Assembly (NCBI GenBank): GCA_003242085.1
Contig: QBML01000011.1
Span: forward strand, 1-64,000
DNA length: 64,000 nt
Origin: Pseudanabaena frigida
GTDB taxonomy: Bacteria; Cyanobacteriota; Cyanobacteriia; Pseudanabaenales; Pseudanabaenaceae
Direction: 5' to 3'
Positions 8,102 through 16,638 of the stretch are shown piece by piece. The translations under genes were made by a program, and so were the position numbers. The number at the start of each line of letters is the position of its first letter. The first letter of the stretch is position 1. The notes beneath the pieces are model-generated. The model was not told where the DNA came from and did not search any database. It saw only the letters and a program-made list of their open reading frames with translations.

Positions 8102-9038
8102 ATACCGATGGACTAATGGGAATGCGTTTAAGTAAGTGGTATTTGCAACCTGCGGCAAGAATATGCACGCGCAAATTGTGGATTGTTAGTGGTGCAGAGC
8201 CGCTAACCCATAGTTGATTACTATAAGAAACTTCACCAGGATCGACTACGGTGACCGTGCCGCGACCGAGAACGCGCATCGTATTATTTGGCTCAAAGAT
8301 CGCCACAGTATCTTCATCAATGCCAATCCCGATTTTATCAGGATGAGCAGCGATCGCAGTCATTAGACGAGCCATCCGATTGCGATTGTGAAAATGTTGA
8401 TCGACAATGATTTCAGGCAATATATTTAAGCCAGTGCCCATATTGACAAGTTCTTTGTGAGGAGACTCGCCGCTGCTACCACCTGAAATCATGTGATAAC
8501 CCATTGCAGCTGCACCCGCACTAGTTCCAGCAAGAACCAAACGAGTTTCATCAATCCGCTTGGCGATCGTAATTGCAAAGGGAGTATCGGCGATCAGTCC
8601 ACACAGGCGGAGTTGGTCGCCACCTGTCATAAAAATACCTGTAAATCTATCTACTAAAGCTTCGGCTTCGGGATAGTCATAGTGAGGACGTTCGCGGATG
8701 TCTAATACCTCAACGGCACTTGCACCGAGTTCGGTGAAGATATCATGATAAATTCGTCCGATAATGTCGGGCTCTCTCGAGGCGCAAGGAATTATAGCAA
8801 TGCGTGCTTGGGAACCGCCAGAATTTTCTACAAAGGCTTTGAGAATCTTGCGGTCTTGGACTTTGTCCTCTCCACCACCAATTACCATTACCGCCGACTT
8901 AATAATTTGAGTCATGCCCCTATCTATCGCCACATCTTCGTCTAGATTCAGCATATTAGCAGATTGGTCAACAAATTGTTTTAGGCGATCGATTAGGCTA
9001 ACACCTTGACTCGTTTTTTTAGCTTGTTGACTCCCCAA
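8100..9038 (-). CDS. cphB: Cyanophycinase (peptidase S51)
   Basis: Hydrolyses the storage polymer cyanophycin (multi-L-arginyl-poly-L-aspartate) to beta-Asp-Arg dipeptides in the cytoplasm. 312 residues with the S51 motifs: VMVIGGGEDK, FMTGGDQLRL, the nucleophile Ser173 in GTSAGAA, and DQHFHNRNR. The N-terminus is about 40 residues longer than the usual start near MTQIIKSAV (residue 42), so an internal start is possible. Cyanophycin synthetase (cphA), often the neighbour, is not next to it here. The convergent SPFH gene shares its terminator. Confidence 0.93.
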   Translation of the reverse strand: MGSQQAKKTSQGVSLIDRLKQFVDQSANMLNLDEDVAIDRGMTQIIKSAVMVIGGGEDKVQDRKILKAFVENSGGSQARIAIIPCASREPDIIGRIYHDIFTELGASAVEVLDIRERPHYDYPEAEALVDRFTGIFMTGGDQLRLCGLIADTPFAITIAKRIDETRLVLAGTSAGAAAMGYHMISGGSSGESPHKELVNMGTGLNILPEIIVDQHFHNRNRMARLMTAIAAHPDKIGIGIDEDTVAIFEPNNTMRVLGRGTVTVVDPGEVSYSNQLWVSGSAPLTIHNLRVHILAAGCKYHLLKRIPISPSV

Positions 9039-9205
9039 TGGTTTGAATTACCTCCATTGATGCTTACATGTTTAGCAAAGCTGCTATACACAACTGAATT
9101 GTATAGCTTTTATGTTGTTAAAGGCTATAACCTCATCAAAATATAATGACTTTAGACCGAGAAAGTTGAGAGGTCGTAAAATGCCCCCTCAACTTTCTAG
9201 ATTTA

Positions 9206-9427
9206 TTAATCACTTTGCCAGCATTCATGGCTTACTAAATCACAAATGCGATCGCGAAGTAGGTAATGATTATCTTCCAATTCTCGCTCGATTTGACACC
9301 ATTCGCGATCGCGGAAGAATCGACAAAGGGCATGTATTGGTTGGCTGCGAGTGAGCCTTCCACTTTCGATTAGATGTCTTGCTTCGTCTTGAATAGCGCC
9401 GATGGAATAGTAAAGTGAGTGCAACAT
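9206..9427 (-). CDS. DUF4327 family small cyanobacterial protein
   Basis: 73 residues from the ATG at 9427; a TTG two codons earlier is less likely. A GAGAG stretch about ten bases upstream can serve as ribosome binding site. The sequence YYSIGAIQDEARHLIESGRL, QPIHALCRFFRDREW, ELEDNHYLLRDRICDL matches my recollection of DUF4327, a conserved family confined to cyanobacteria with no known function. It is soluble, with no signal. The plus-strand frame at 9112-9354 is its shadow. It is isolated, with 640 bases of apparently non-coding DNA upstream. Confidence 0.75.
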   Translation of the reverse strand: MLHSLYYSIGAIQDEARHLIESGRLTRSQPIHALCRFFRDREWCQIERELEDNHYLLRDRICDLVSHECWQSD

Positions 9428-10070
9428 AACCAAACTCTCTCTGTAGGTTTTTGCGTAAAAGTCAATGTTTGCTCAATGACTTAAATGGTCTAGCAATCAT
9501 TTCGGATTGTGTTAAAGAATACAAACTCTAATTATTTTCCCACGAGGTTCTCCCCTCTTCATAAAATTAAATGAAACTCAAAGTAAGAAAATATTTCTCC
9601 AATCTTAGGAGCTCAATTCTATGCTCAGAAAAGAAAGTCATTAATATACCTGCATCGTTAGTGCTAAAGATGGCGCGATTTAGAGTATAGGCAGCGCGAA
9701 GCGCTGCCTATACTCTACGTCTTTACATTGAGCTAGAGCCCCGTTTAACTGTTAACTTGATTCGGTGTGCCTTGTGTGCGAACCTGCGGTATTAAAGAGC
9801 ACTTCGATGCTTTATGGCTAAACAAGAGGCAGTGAAAAAAATGCATTTTGTTTAGAGGTTTTGTGACAGTAGCTATACAAATTAATAACCGATCGCTACG
9901 TGATTATGACTTCATGGGTTTCAGCATCATGGCGATCGCTATAGAATTAAGAAGGCTTCGATCTGTCTTGATTGGTTTAAACTCTACAATCCTCTTTTAC
10001 AGTCTGGAAAAGATAGAGTTATAGATTTGATATTTTTGACAAATACTTAACTAGCACATAGAGAAAAAAT
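9428..10070. other. 643-base intergenic region; hairpin and possible small RNA
   Basis: No convincing open frame on either strand. It contains the 17-bp hairpin at 9681-9717 and HIP1 sites near 9890-9940. The stretch 9730-9840 is rich in short complementary words (for example GTTTAAC near 9752 with GCTAAAC near 9816, TGCCT near 9779 with AGGCA near 9828), so it could fold into a structured RNA. I cannot name a family. The promoter for the Rieske gene should be at the right end. Confidence 0.4.
9681..9717. repeat. Perfect 17-bp hairpin with GCGAAGC tip
   Basis: Arms 9681-9697 and 9701-9717 pair perfectly around GAA; GCGAAGC is at 9696-9702. It is more than 250 bases from the nearest gene on either side. 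If it is a terminator, it ends an unannotated transcript in this spacer. Confidence 0.75.
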
Positions 10071-10527
10071 ATGGATCGACGTAAGTTACTTTCTTGGTTT
10101 GGGATGGGTAGTGAGTCTTCTTCCTTCTTCGTTAGTTGGCTGTACTGAATCAAAGTCAACGTCAGATACTGCTACAACTCCTGCGTCAACAACCGCACCA
10201 GCACCCGAAAGTGTAGCCGCTGCGCCTGCTGGTAGTTTTAAGGTAATTGGCTCTGTTGCCCAACTCGATAAAGAAGGCAAGTTGGCATCTAACAAAATCT
10301 TAGTAGTGCGCGATCCTAAAGACCCAAATAAGGTTTTGGCTGTTAATGCTGTCTGTACCCATAAAGGTTGTGATGTGAAGTGGAAATCCGATAAAAAACA
10401 ATATGTTTGTCCTTGCCATGATGCTGAGTTTGCTGCTGATGGCGCAGTTATTGCGGGACCTGCTAAAACACCACTTCAACGCTATGCATCCAAAATTGAT
10501 AAGGGACAAGTATTAGTTAGTTCATAA
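10071..10527 (+). CDS. Rieske [2Fe-2S] protein, lipoprotein-type; frameshift in the signal peptide
   Basis: The C-terminal 90 residues form a Rieske-type domain with CTHKGCDVKW and VCPCHDAEF, i.e. C-x-H and C-x2-H ligands for a 2Fe-2S cluster, in a small redox protein. Upstream is a Thr/Ala/Pro-rich linker and a lipobox-like SSLVGC. The ATG at 10071 encodes MDRRKLLSWFG, a twin-arginine leader, but that frame hits TGA at 10146. The Rieske frame is open only from about 10099. Removing one G from the GGG at 10101-10103 joins them as RRKLLSWFGWVVSLLPSS. So the gene is either broken by one inserted base or misread. A folded Rieske domain fits Tat export. The function of the partner chain is unknown. 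Confidence 0.8.
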
Positions 10528-10537
10528 AAAATTAAGA

Positions 10538-10564
10538 AAAGAGGTGACATTGTCTCGCCTCTTT
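10538..10564. terminator. Terminator after the Rieske gene
   Basis: Arms AAAGAGGTGA (10538-10547) and TCGCCTCTTT (10555-10564) pair with one G-T pair. It is located 10 bases after the stop. Confidence 0.65.
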
Positions 10565-10650
10565 ATCTTTTAGGGGCTTGTATGGCAAAAAAAATCTAAA
10601 AGCTATGATAAAAAAAGCTACTGAGGACTTGAGATTGAGGTCTTAGGGTT

Positions 10651-12459
10651 ATGAAAAAATTTCTGCTCTCTTGCTTGTTTTTTGCGGGTCTATTTTGGGT
10701 GCTCTCGACCTACAAAGGTTTGGCAGTCGAAGGGCAATATGACTCAATGGTGTTGAATTTTCGTGATAGTCTGTCACCCGCTCAGGTCGATCTCGAACTC
10801 ATTTCAATTGCCAAAAAATATGGCATTGAACCCAAGTTTAATAGTGCTTTTTCTAAATCCGATCGTCTTTATATTGTCAAAGGTGATGCTCAAGAACTTG
10901 AAAAGCTGAAACAGTTGCCAGAAATTCGTGACTTGACTGAGTATGTTGAGGCGAATTATGTATATTCGATGGATTTTATCGGTGGCTCGACTCCTAACGA
11001 CCCGATGTATAAGGATCAATGGAACCTGAAAGCGATCGAGGTTGAAAAGGCTTGGCAAAAAACGAAAGGTAAGGGAATTACGATCGCGGTGATCGACACG
11101 GGTGTAAGTCGTGTTGAAGATCTGAAAGATACTAGCTTTGTAAAGGGGTACGACTTTGTCAACGATCGAGAAGATGCTAGTGATGATAATGGGCATGGAA
11201 CCCATGTAGCAGGGACGATCGCCCAATCGACTAATAATAATTTCGGTGTGGCAGGTATTGCCTACGAAGCTAACATCATGCCGCTCAAAGTGCTGTCAGC
11301 ATCTGGCGGTGGCACGATTTCTGATATTGCCGAGGCAATTATTTTTGCGGCGGACAATGGTGCAAATATTATCAATATGAGCTTGGGTGGAGGCGGTGAA
11401 AGCAAACTCATGCAAGAGGCGATCGACTATGCCTATAAGAAAGGTGTGACCATCATCGCTGCCGCAGGTAATTCCAACCGTAATGCTGCTTTTTATCCTG
11501 CCCGTTATCCCAAAGTAATTGCGGTATCGGCTACAGGTATTACGGGTGAGAAAGCTCCCTATTCCAACTATGGTGCTGGTGTTGATGTGGCAGCTCCTGG
11601 GGGAGCGATCGCTAAGGGTAAAGATGCGGATACTTCTGGAGGCATTTTACAAAATACGATCGATCCAAAAAATAAGCAGTCAGTATTTCGTTCTTTCCAA
11701 GGAACGAGTATGGCAGCGCCCCATGTTTCAGGTGTAGCGGCATTGATCGAAGCTTCGGGTGTTAAAGATCCTGAAAAAGTATTTCAAGTTCTCAAACAGT
11801 CATCGCGCAAAGTGTCTGATGATACGCTCAACTATTATGGGGCTGGTCATTTGAATGCGGCAGAAGCTGTCAAGATTGCATCCGCAGGTCAACTTGGGGT
11901 AAATGACTTCTTGCGGTGGGCGCGCGATAATGGCTATTTGAGTCCCAGATTTTGGATTGATGGTGGCGCTGTGGCTTTAATTCCCAAATTGATTATGGTT
12001 ATTGGTTCCTACTTGTTAGCATGGCTGCTCAACCGCTGGTTTCCTTTCCGTTGGAATTGGTCATTTTCTAATGGAGTTTTCTTTGGTGGCGCTGGTCTGT
12101 TCTTCTTGCGTGGATTCTATGTATTTGATATCACGCAACTTCCTTTCCGTATTGCAGGAAGTTCGCTGCCTGAGTTAGGTAATGCTTTCTCAAATACTAA
12201 TGCTCTCAATCCAATTACGGCAAGTGTGTTATTGCCTCTTGGCTTACTGCTAATTCTTCTGGGACATCCTCAATGGAAATGGTTTGCAATTGGTGCATCA
12301 ATTGGGACTTCCGCTTGCTTGGCGACGAGTGCAGTTCTTTCGCCACAGATGATGTGGATTGGTGATGGCATGTCTGCGATCGCCTTCCTAAGCGTTAATG
12401 CAATACTTTGCTTTGGTTGTGCCTATCTATCAATTAAATCGGAGACTGCTAGTATCTAA
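10651..12459 (+). CDS. Subtilisin-like serine protease with C-terminal membrane domain
   Basis: 602 residues, S8 peptidase. Signal peptide at about 1-25, an inhibitor-like prodomain to about residue 115, then the catalytic domain with Asp149 (AVIDTG), His182 (NGHGTHVAG), oxyanion Asn274 (AAAGNS) and Ser353 (GTSMAAPH). It ends near ASAGQLG at about 414. The remaining roughly 190 residues are very hydrophobic, with about five predicted membrane spans (for example KLIMVIGSYLLAWLL, ASVLLPLGLLLILLG). The protease domain would face the periplasm or lumen while tethered to the membrane. A clear terminator follows. The substrate is unknown. Confidence 0.92.
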   Translation: MKKFLLSCLFFAGLFWVLSTYKGLAVEGQYDSMVLNFRDSLSPAQVDLELISIAKKYGIEPKFNSAFSKSDRLYIVKGDAQELEKLKQLPEIRDLTEYVEANYVYSMDFIGGSTPNDPMYKDQWNLKAIEVEKAWQKTKGKGITIAVIDTGVSRVEDLKDTSFVKGYDFVNDREDASDDNGHGTHVAGTIAQSTNNNFGVAGIAYEANIMPLKVLSASGGGTISDIAEAIIFAADNGANIINMSLGGGGESKLMQEAIDYAYKKGVTIIAAAGNSNRNAAFYPARYPKVIAVSATGITGEKAPYSNYGAGVDVAAPGGAIAKGKDADTSGGILQNTIDPKNKQSVFRSFQGTSMAAPHVSGVAALIEASGVKDPEKVFQVLKQSSRKVSDDTLNYYGAGHLNAAEAVKIASAGQLGVNDFLRWARDNGYLSPRFWIDGGAVALIPKLIMVIGSYLLAWLLNRWFPFRWNWSFSNGVFFGGAGLFFLRGFYVFDITQLPFRIAGSSLPELGNAFSNTNALNPITASVLLPLGLLLILLGHPQWKWFAIGASIGTSACLATSAVLSPQMMWIGDGMSAIAFLSVNAILCFGCAYLSIKSETASI

Positions 12460-12496
12460 GATTAAGGGTGAGAGATTAGCTCTCACCCTTAATCTT
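12458..12496. terminator. Hairpin terminator of the subtilase gene
   Basis: 17-bp perfect stem (12458-12474 with 12480-12496), five-base loop, ending in CTTTT. It overlaps the stop codon. Confidence 0.82.
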
Positions 12497-12516
12497 TTGT
12501 AACGTAATTAAAGTAT

Positions 12517-12741
12517 ATGGATATTCAAATTGTCGGCACAGTGGAATATATCGATATTGGTACGGGGACATGGGCGATCGTGACCGATACTGATGAGCAG
12601 TACGAGATCTGGCAACCTTCACCAGAAGAGATTTTGCAAGAAGGATTGAAGGTGAGTGTGACTGCTAAAATTCGTGATGATGTAATGTCGATCGCCACGA
12701 TCGGTGATGTAATAGAAATCGAAGATTTCCAAATTCTATAA
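12517..12741 (+). CDS. Small beta-rich protein of unknown function
   Basis: 74 residues, acidic and soluble, with no named family that I recognise. The pattern (IQIVGTVEYIDIGTGTWAIV, YEIWQP, GLKVSVTAKIRDDVMSIATI) suggests a small five-strand barrel of OB or SH3 type. It starts 20 bases after the subtilase terminator and precedes a secreted protein by about 35 bases, so it may form a two-gene unit with it. Confidence 0.65.
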   Translation: MDIQIVGTVEYIDIGTGTWAIVTDTDEQYEIWQPSPEEILQEGLKVSVTAKIRDDVMSIATIGDVIEIEDFQIL

Positions 12742-12776
12742 GCAGAAATGGTTTTCTAGCAATTTATGTGAGATTT

Positions 12777-13292
12777 ATGATGACAAATATTGACAAAGAC
12801 AAACAACTTTCTTCTAAATTTAGCTTGGTTTTATTTGGTGCGATCGCTTCATTCACGATGGCGATCGCTAATTACGTTCCGTTCTTTTCTTTGCAATCAG
12901 TTCAAGCATCTGAAGCGTCAACAGTTGTCACAAAGCAAAAACAAGCTGAATTAGGAGTTGCTAAACTTGTAGGGACTTATAGAGTTGTTTTTACTCCCGA
13001 ATTTTTAGCTAATTCTAAAAAATCAGGAGTGCAATCGATTTCAGGACAATGGACGATCAAACCTAATGGCATATTTGAAGCTTTTGTATATACCATTGTG
13101 GCTAGTGGTAAATCACAGACAATCAAAACCTCAGGAAGAGTTTCAGTTGTCAATGGTAAGGTGTTCTCTCAAATAGAAACTATCAATGGGAAAAAACCTG
13201 CAAAGCTTCCTCCCACTCAATCCTATACACTCTTGCCAGATGGAAAGACTATACAAGCCGATCGTCAACCAGTGAAGCTCGTGAGACTGTAA
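12777..13292 (+). CDS. Secreted protein of unknown function
   Basis: About 171 residues. After a polar N-terminus there is a hydrophobic segment (FSLVLFGAIASFTMAIANY) and a probable cleavage region near VQASEA, so it should be exported. The mature part is beta-rich, with GTYRVVFTPEF, SISGQWTIKPNGIFEAF, TSGRVSV and YTLLPDGKTI. This resembles lipocalin-like or YbbD-type barrels only loosely, and no family name is claimed. The frame opens with GTG at 12768, but ATG-ATG at 12777/12780 is the likely start. It converges on mtnA. Confidence 0.65.
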   Translation: MMTNIDKDKQLSSKFSLVLFGAIASFTMAIANYVPFFSLQSVQASEASTVVTKQKQAELGVAKLVGTYRVVFTPEFLANSKKSGVQSISGQWTIKPNGIFEAFVYTIVASGKSQTIKTSGRVSVVNGKVFSQIETINGKKPAKLPPTQSYTLLPDGKTIQADRQPVKLVRL

Positions 13293-13296
13293 AAAA

Positions 13297-13357
13297 GATC
13301 TCATTCCATAAATTAGAGGCGGTGCTTAGCACCGCCTCTAATTTATGGAATGAGATC
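13297..13357. terminator. 29-bp perfect hairpin overlapping the mtnA stop codon
   Basis: Arms 13297-13325 and 13329-13357 pair without mismatch around TTA. It serves two convergent genes. The right arm contains the last codons and stop of mtnA (stop at 13343-13345), so the hairpin constrains its coding sequence. Confidence 0.85.
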
Positions 13358-14446
13358 GAGAAACATCCCTGATATTGAAGTTTCATTTGCTTCGCAAATG
13401 CCCCGCTCGGTGATTAGACCTGTAACTAATCTGGCAGGAGTAACATCAAATCCATAATTTAAAGCTGTAGTTTCTAGCGGTGCAACGCGCACTTTGCCGA
13501 TCGCACCATCAGCCTGAAGACCTTGCATATAGAGAACTTCATCTGCGCTACGGGTTTCGATCGCAATCTCTTTGACTCCATCCGAGATTTGCATATCAAA
13601 AGTGGAACTTGGCAGGGCAACATAAAAGGGAACATTATTGTCAAAGGCAGCGAGAGCTTTGAGATATGTACCGATTTTATTAGCAACATCGCCGCTACGG
13701 GTGGTGCGATCGGTTCCGACGATACAGAGATCGACTTTGCCATATTGCATTAAGAGTCCGCCTGTATTGTCGGCAATTAATGTATGGGGAATCTTTGATT
13801 GTCCGAGTTCCCATGCGGTCAAGTTTGCGCCTTGATTACGCGGACGGGTTTCATCGACCCATACATGAATATTAAGCCCGCGATCGCTTGCTTCATAAAT
13901 TGGCGCTAAGGCACTGCCACGATCGACGATCGCTAACCATCCTGCATTGCAATGGGTGAGAATATTTACGGGTTCGCCCTTGGGCTTGGTTTTGGCGATC
14001 GCCTCAATTAGTTCGCAGCCATATTTGCCAATATTGCGCGTGCCAATCACATCTTCATCGGAAATGGCGATCGCTTCTTTGAGGGCGACTTCTACTAAGT
14101 CAAGTTTTTGGGCTGCGGCTTTTTCTAATACGGCAATGAGGCGATCGACTGCCCACATTAGATTTACAGCGGTGGGACGCGCAAGACGAATTACTGCTGA
14201 AAGTTCTTTGGTTTTGGCAAGATCGCCTTTGCTTTCTCTAGCGGCTAAGTACACGCCAAAGGCGGCAACGTTGCCGATTACGCCTGCGCCGCGCACGGTC
14301 ATGTCTTTGATGGCGAGTGTTGCATCGGCGCTAGTTTTGAGGGTTTTGGTCACTAGGCTAAAGGGAAGTTGAGTCTGGTCAATCACCACGAGATTGCCGT
14401 CTTCTAGCCAAAATGCTTTCCAAGATTGGTTATATGTAGAATTCAT
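13343..14446 (-). CDS. mtnA: S-methyl-5-thioribose-1-phosphate isomerase
   Basis: Converts 5-methylthioribose-1-phosphate to methylthioribulose-1-phosphate in the methionine salvage pathway, in the cytoplasm; eIF2B-alpha-like fold. About 367 residues from the ATG at 14446, preceded by GGAG five bases upstream; nine further upstream codons are open but less likely. Key motifs: MTVRGAGVIG, the catalytic Cys in NILTHCNAGWLA, and the catalytic Asp in CIVGTDRTTRSGDVANKIGT. The usual RGAPAIG reads RGAGVIG here, so a related sugar-phosphate isomerase of the same family is a minor alternative. No other mtn gene is nearby. Confidence 0.87.
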   Translation of the reverse strand: MNSTYNQSWKAFWLEDGNLVVIDQTQLPFSLVTKTLKTSADATLAIKDMTVRGAGVIGNVAAFGVYLAARESKGDLAKTKELSAVIRLARPTAVNLMWAVDRLIAVLEKAAAQKLDLVEVALKEAIAISDEDVIGTRNIGKYGCELIEAIAKTKPKGEPVNILTHCNAGWLAIVDRGSALAPIYEASDRGLNIHVWVDETRPRNQGANLTAWELGQSKIPHTLIADNTGGLLMQYGKVDLCIVGTDRTTRSGDVANKIGTYLKALAAFDNNVPFYVALPSSTFDMQISDGVKEIAIETRSADEVLYMQGLQADGAIGKVRVAPLETTALNYGFDVTPARLVTGLITERGICEANETSISGMFLDLIP

Positions 14447-14584
14447 AATTTCTCCTCGGATATCCTCGGACAATAGAGCTATCTTTTCTCAATCATGCTC
14501 TAAGTGCATCCCAAGCGCAAATTTATTTGTGGTTATGCGATCGCCTATCAGGACATCGACAAGTCGATCGCACAACATTAACTA

Positions 14585-14998
14585 TCAATTTCTCATCAAA
14601 GGATTGTAACCTGCTTGTTCAAAGTGTTTATCGTAGGCAAGAGCTTCAGAAATTCCCATATCTTCCATTATTTTGAACGATACACAATCTGTGTGACTCC
14701 ATGCTTTGTCTTTGCGTTGTTGGTATAACCTCAAGCCTTGTTCAAATTGCTCACTGGTTTGGGGAACAATGCGAACATTAGGGTTAGAACGCAAGTTTTG
14801 AGTTAGCTCTATGGCTAAGTCACGAAAATACTCACCGCGCTTAGAGAAGTCGTTTAAAACTTCGATGAGTACGGCTTCACTGGTAACAATGTAGACGGGA
14901 TGCAATGTTTTTGATAGATGAGCAGCTTTTTTATGCAAATTATCACTAGGGTTAAGTAGGGCAACCCAATAACCTGTATCGGCGAAAACGACTCTCAC
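14585..14998 (-). CDS. PIN-domain ribonuclease toxin (VapC-like)
   Basis: 137 residues with the acidic PIN residues in place: Asp7 (VFADTGYW), Glu46 (VLIEVLND), Asp104 (SHTDCVSF) and Asp123 (AYDKHFEQAG). PIN toxins cut RNA, often tRNA, and are neutralised by a partner encoded just upstream. The GTG start shares one base with the TAG stop of the specificity-subunit gene (TAGTG), so translation is coupled. No separate antitoxin gene exists; the C-terminal 60 residues of the upstream protein look like one. It is the third gene of the restriction-modification operon. Confidence 0.88.
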   Translation of the reverse strand: MRVVFADTGYWVALLNPSDNLHKKAAHLSKTLHPVYIVTSEAVLIEVLNDFSKRGEYFRDLAIELTQNLRSNPNVRIVPQTSEQFEQGLRLYQQRKDKAWSHTDCVSFKIMEDMGISEALAYDKHFEQAGYNPLMRN

Positions 14999-16638
14999 TA
15001 ACTATCCTGTTGCTGTTGATAATGGTCAAAGTTTTGGGCTAAGTCTTTTGGTAGTTTTGCCCATTCTTCATTGGGAACTTTGGCAGACAGTCGGGCGGCT
15101 AATTCCCAGATTGGTTCTGCATTATAGTCAAATTTAATATTTGCTAAAGAGAATCTCTCGATAGGTGTTTGATTATTCATAGGTGTATTTGATTTAGAAG
15201 AAATTAGTTTTTCTAATTTAGAAATTGCTTCTTGTTCATTGCGCCAAGCCTGATCGCGTAGTTGGTTAGCTTTGAGAACTAGATCGCCAATTTCATTTCT
15301 AATAGCTGGCTTAGGTAATGGAATATGGACAGAAGCAAGCATAAATCGGTCAAATTCAAGAATTACTGAACCATAAGCGTGACGAGTCATGAGACTGTAT
15401 CCGTAATCTGAAGCTAACCAAGCATAGAGATATCCAGCATTAATATCATCTGAAGCTAACAAACGATTAGCGTGTTGATTAGCTGTCCAGTTTTCCATGT
15501 ACTTAGGAATGATTTGTACTCGCCCAATTGTGCCTGAGCAGGTAACAGCAATCATATTTTCTTCGAGCTGAATTTCGGGCAGGTCTTTTGTATGTGCGCC
15601 TTTTGCTAACTTTTTAACATCAATTGGATCGACTTGAAAAAGCTGCTTACTACTTAATAGCGGAATTCCACCTTTTTCGACATAGGTTCGCGCTCGGAAT
15701 CTTGTAATTGCTCTAACTTCTTTGGTAACTCGCCGATCGCCAATTTTAGTCATTTCAACAGGTAATTTCGCTAATTGTTTTTCAGCAGCGATCGCTTCGG
15801 GATTGTGAAAACTGCCCTCTAAGCGTCCCATCAATTGTGAGGCTTTGATTGTAGTCGTAAAAGACGCACTACCACGCGGAGCAATATCTTTGAGATAAGG
15901 TAAGTTTAAACGTTCATGGAGAGAGCGATCGGCTTCATCTAACAAATGATTTGCTTCATCACGCAATTTAACGGCTTCACACATTAATCGTCCAATCTCA
16001 ATTTGACGGATTGGCGGTAAATCTGGAATTAAAACTCTGTCAAGGTGTTTAGGTTCAATATGGACAATAACTGAACCGTAAGTAGCTTGAGCTAACTGTG
16101 GACGGCCATATCGACTTCTTAAAAATGCTGATATGTAGCCCGCTATATCAGCATTGCTTGACCGTAAGCGTATTGCATCTTGAGATAATGCTTTTCCTGT
16201 AAATATTTCTCCCGCTAAACTAACGTTTCCAATTGTTCCAGAGCAAGAGATTAAAACATCCCATTTTTGAATTAGTAAATAATTTAATTTTTGTGTATAT
16301 TTACGACTTAAAAAACGTTCATTTCTTAGGCGTATACTAATAATGTCTGAACCCAGAAGAAACGGAATACCATGTTCAGCGTCTACATAAATTCTCTTGA
16401 AACGAAAAGCGTTATGTGCTTCTTGACAAAGACCACCTTCACCATAAAGAGGGATGAGAGGTAAACCACTATTTGTCAAAGCTGTAACTGCATTATGAGC
16501 CTCAATGCTAAAAGCAGAAGCCTCTAATCGCACACCCGCAGCAAATACTTCACTGAGTTTGATAGTCGTTGACAATTTCTCCGACTCATCATCAGGTATC
16601 TCTGGCGTGTAATCAGGTTTAAAAGCGTAACTTACCAT
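14998..16638 (-). CDS. hsdS: Type I/IIB specificity subunit (HsdS-like) with antitoxin-like C-terminus
   Basis: About 546 residues from the ATG at 16638, which overlaps the methyltransferase stop by seven bases. It has two target-recognition domains, each with the HsdS signature: ISCSGTIGNVSLAGEIFTGK ... YGSVIVHIEPKHLDRVLIPD, and VTCSGTIGRVQIIPKYMENW ... YGSVILEFDRFMLASVHIPL. Each is followed by a helical spacer (IGRLMCEAVKLRDEANHLLD). It should set the DNA sequence recognised by the RM partner. The last 60 residues, starting at an internal Met (MNNQTPIERF, ATG at 15178-15180) and including NEEWAKLPKDLAQNFDHYQ, do not belong to HsdS. They resemble short cyanobacterial antitoxins paired with PIN toxins. 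No good ribosome site precedes this Met. Confidence 0.85.
   Translation of the reverse strand: MVSYAFKPDYTPEIPDDESEKLSTTIKLSEVFAAGVRLEASAFSIEAHNAVTALTNSGLPLIPLYGEGGLCQEAHNAFRFKRIYVDAEHGIPFLLGSDIISIRLRNERFLSRKYTQKLNYLLIQKWDVLISCSGTIGNVSLAGEIFTGKALSQDAIRLRSSNADIAGYISAFLRSRYGRPQLAQATYGSVIVHIEPKHLDRVLIPDLPPIRQIEIGRLMCEAVKLRDEANHLLDEADRSLHERLNLPYLKDIAPRGSASFTTTIKASQLMGRLEGSFHNPEAIAAEKQLAKLPVEMTKIGDRRVTKEVRAITRFRARTYVEKGGIPLLSSKQLFQVDPIDVKKLAKGAHTKDLPEIQLEENMIAVTCSGTIGRVQIIPKYMENWTANQHANRLLASDDINAGYLYAWLASDYGYSLMTRHAYGSVILEFDRFMLASVHIPLPKPAIRNEIGDLVLKANQLRDQAWRNEQEAISKLEKLISSKSNTPMNNQTPIERFSLANIKFDYNAEPIWELAARLSAKVPNEEWAKLPKDLAQNFDHYQQQQDS

Noticed and set aside
10804-11226. 140-codon minus-strand frame inside the subtilase gene
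   Set aside because: It is the antisense shadow of the protease prodomain and catalytic Asp/His region, which carry clear motifs on the plus strand.
13947-14372. 141-codon plus-strand frame inside mtnA
   Set aside because: Antisense shadow; Ser/Thr/Ala-rich composition typical of reverse frames, and mtnA motifs are intact on the other strand.
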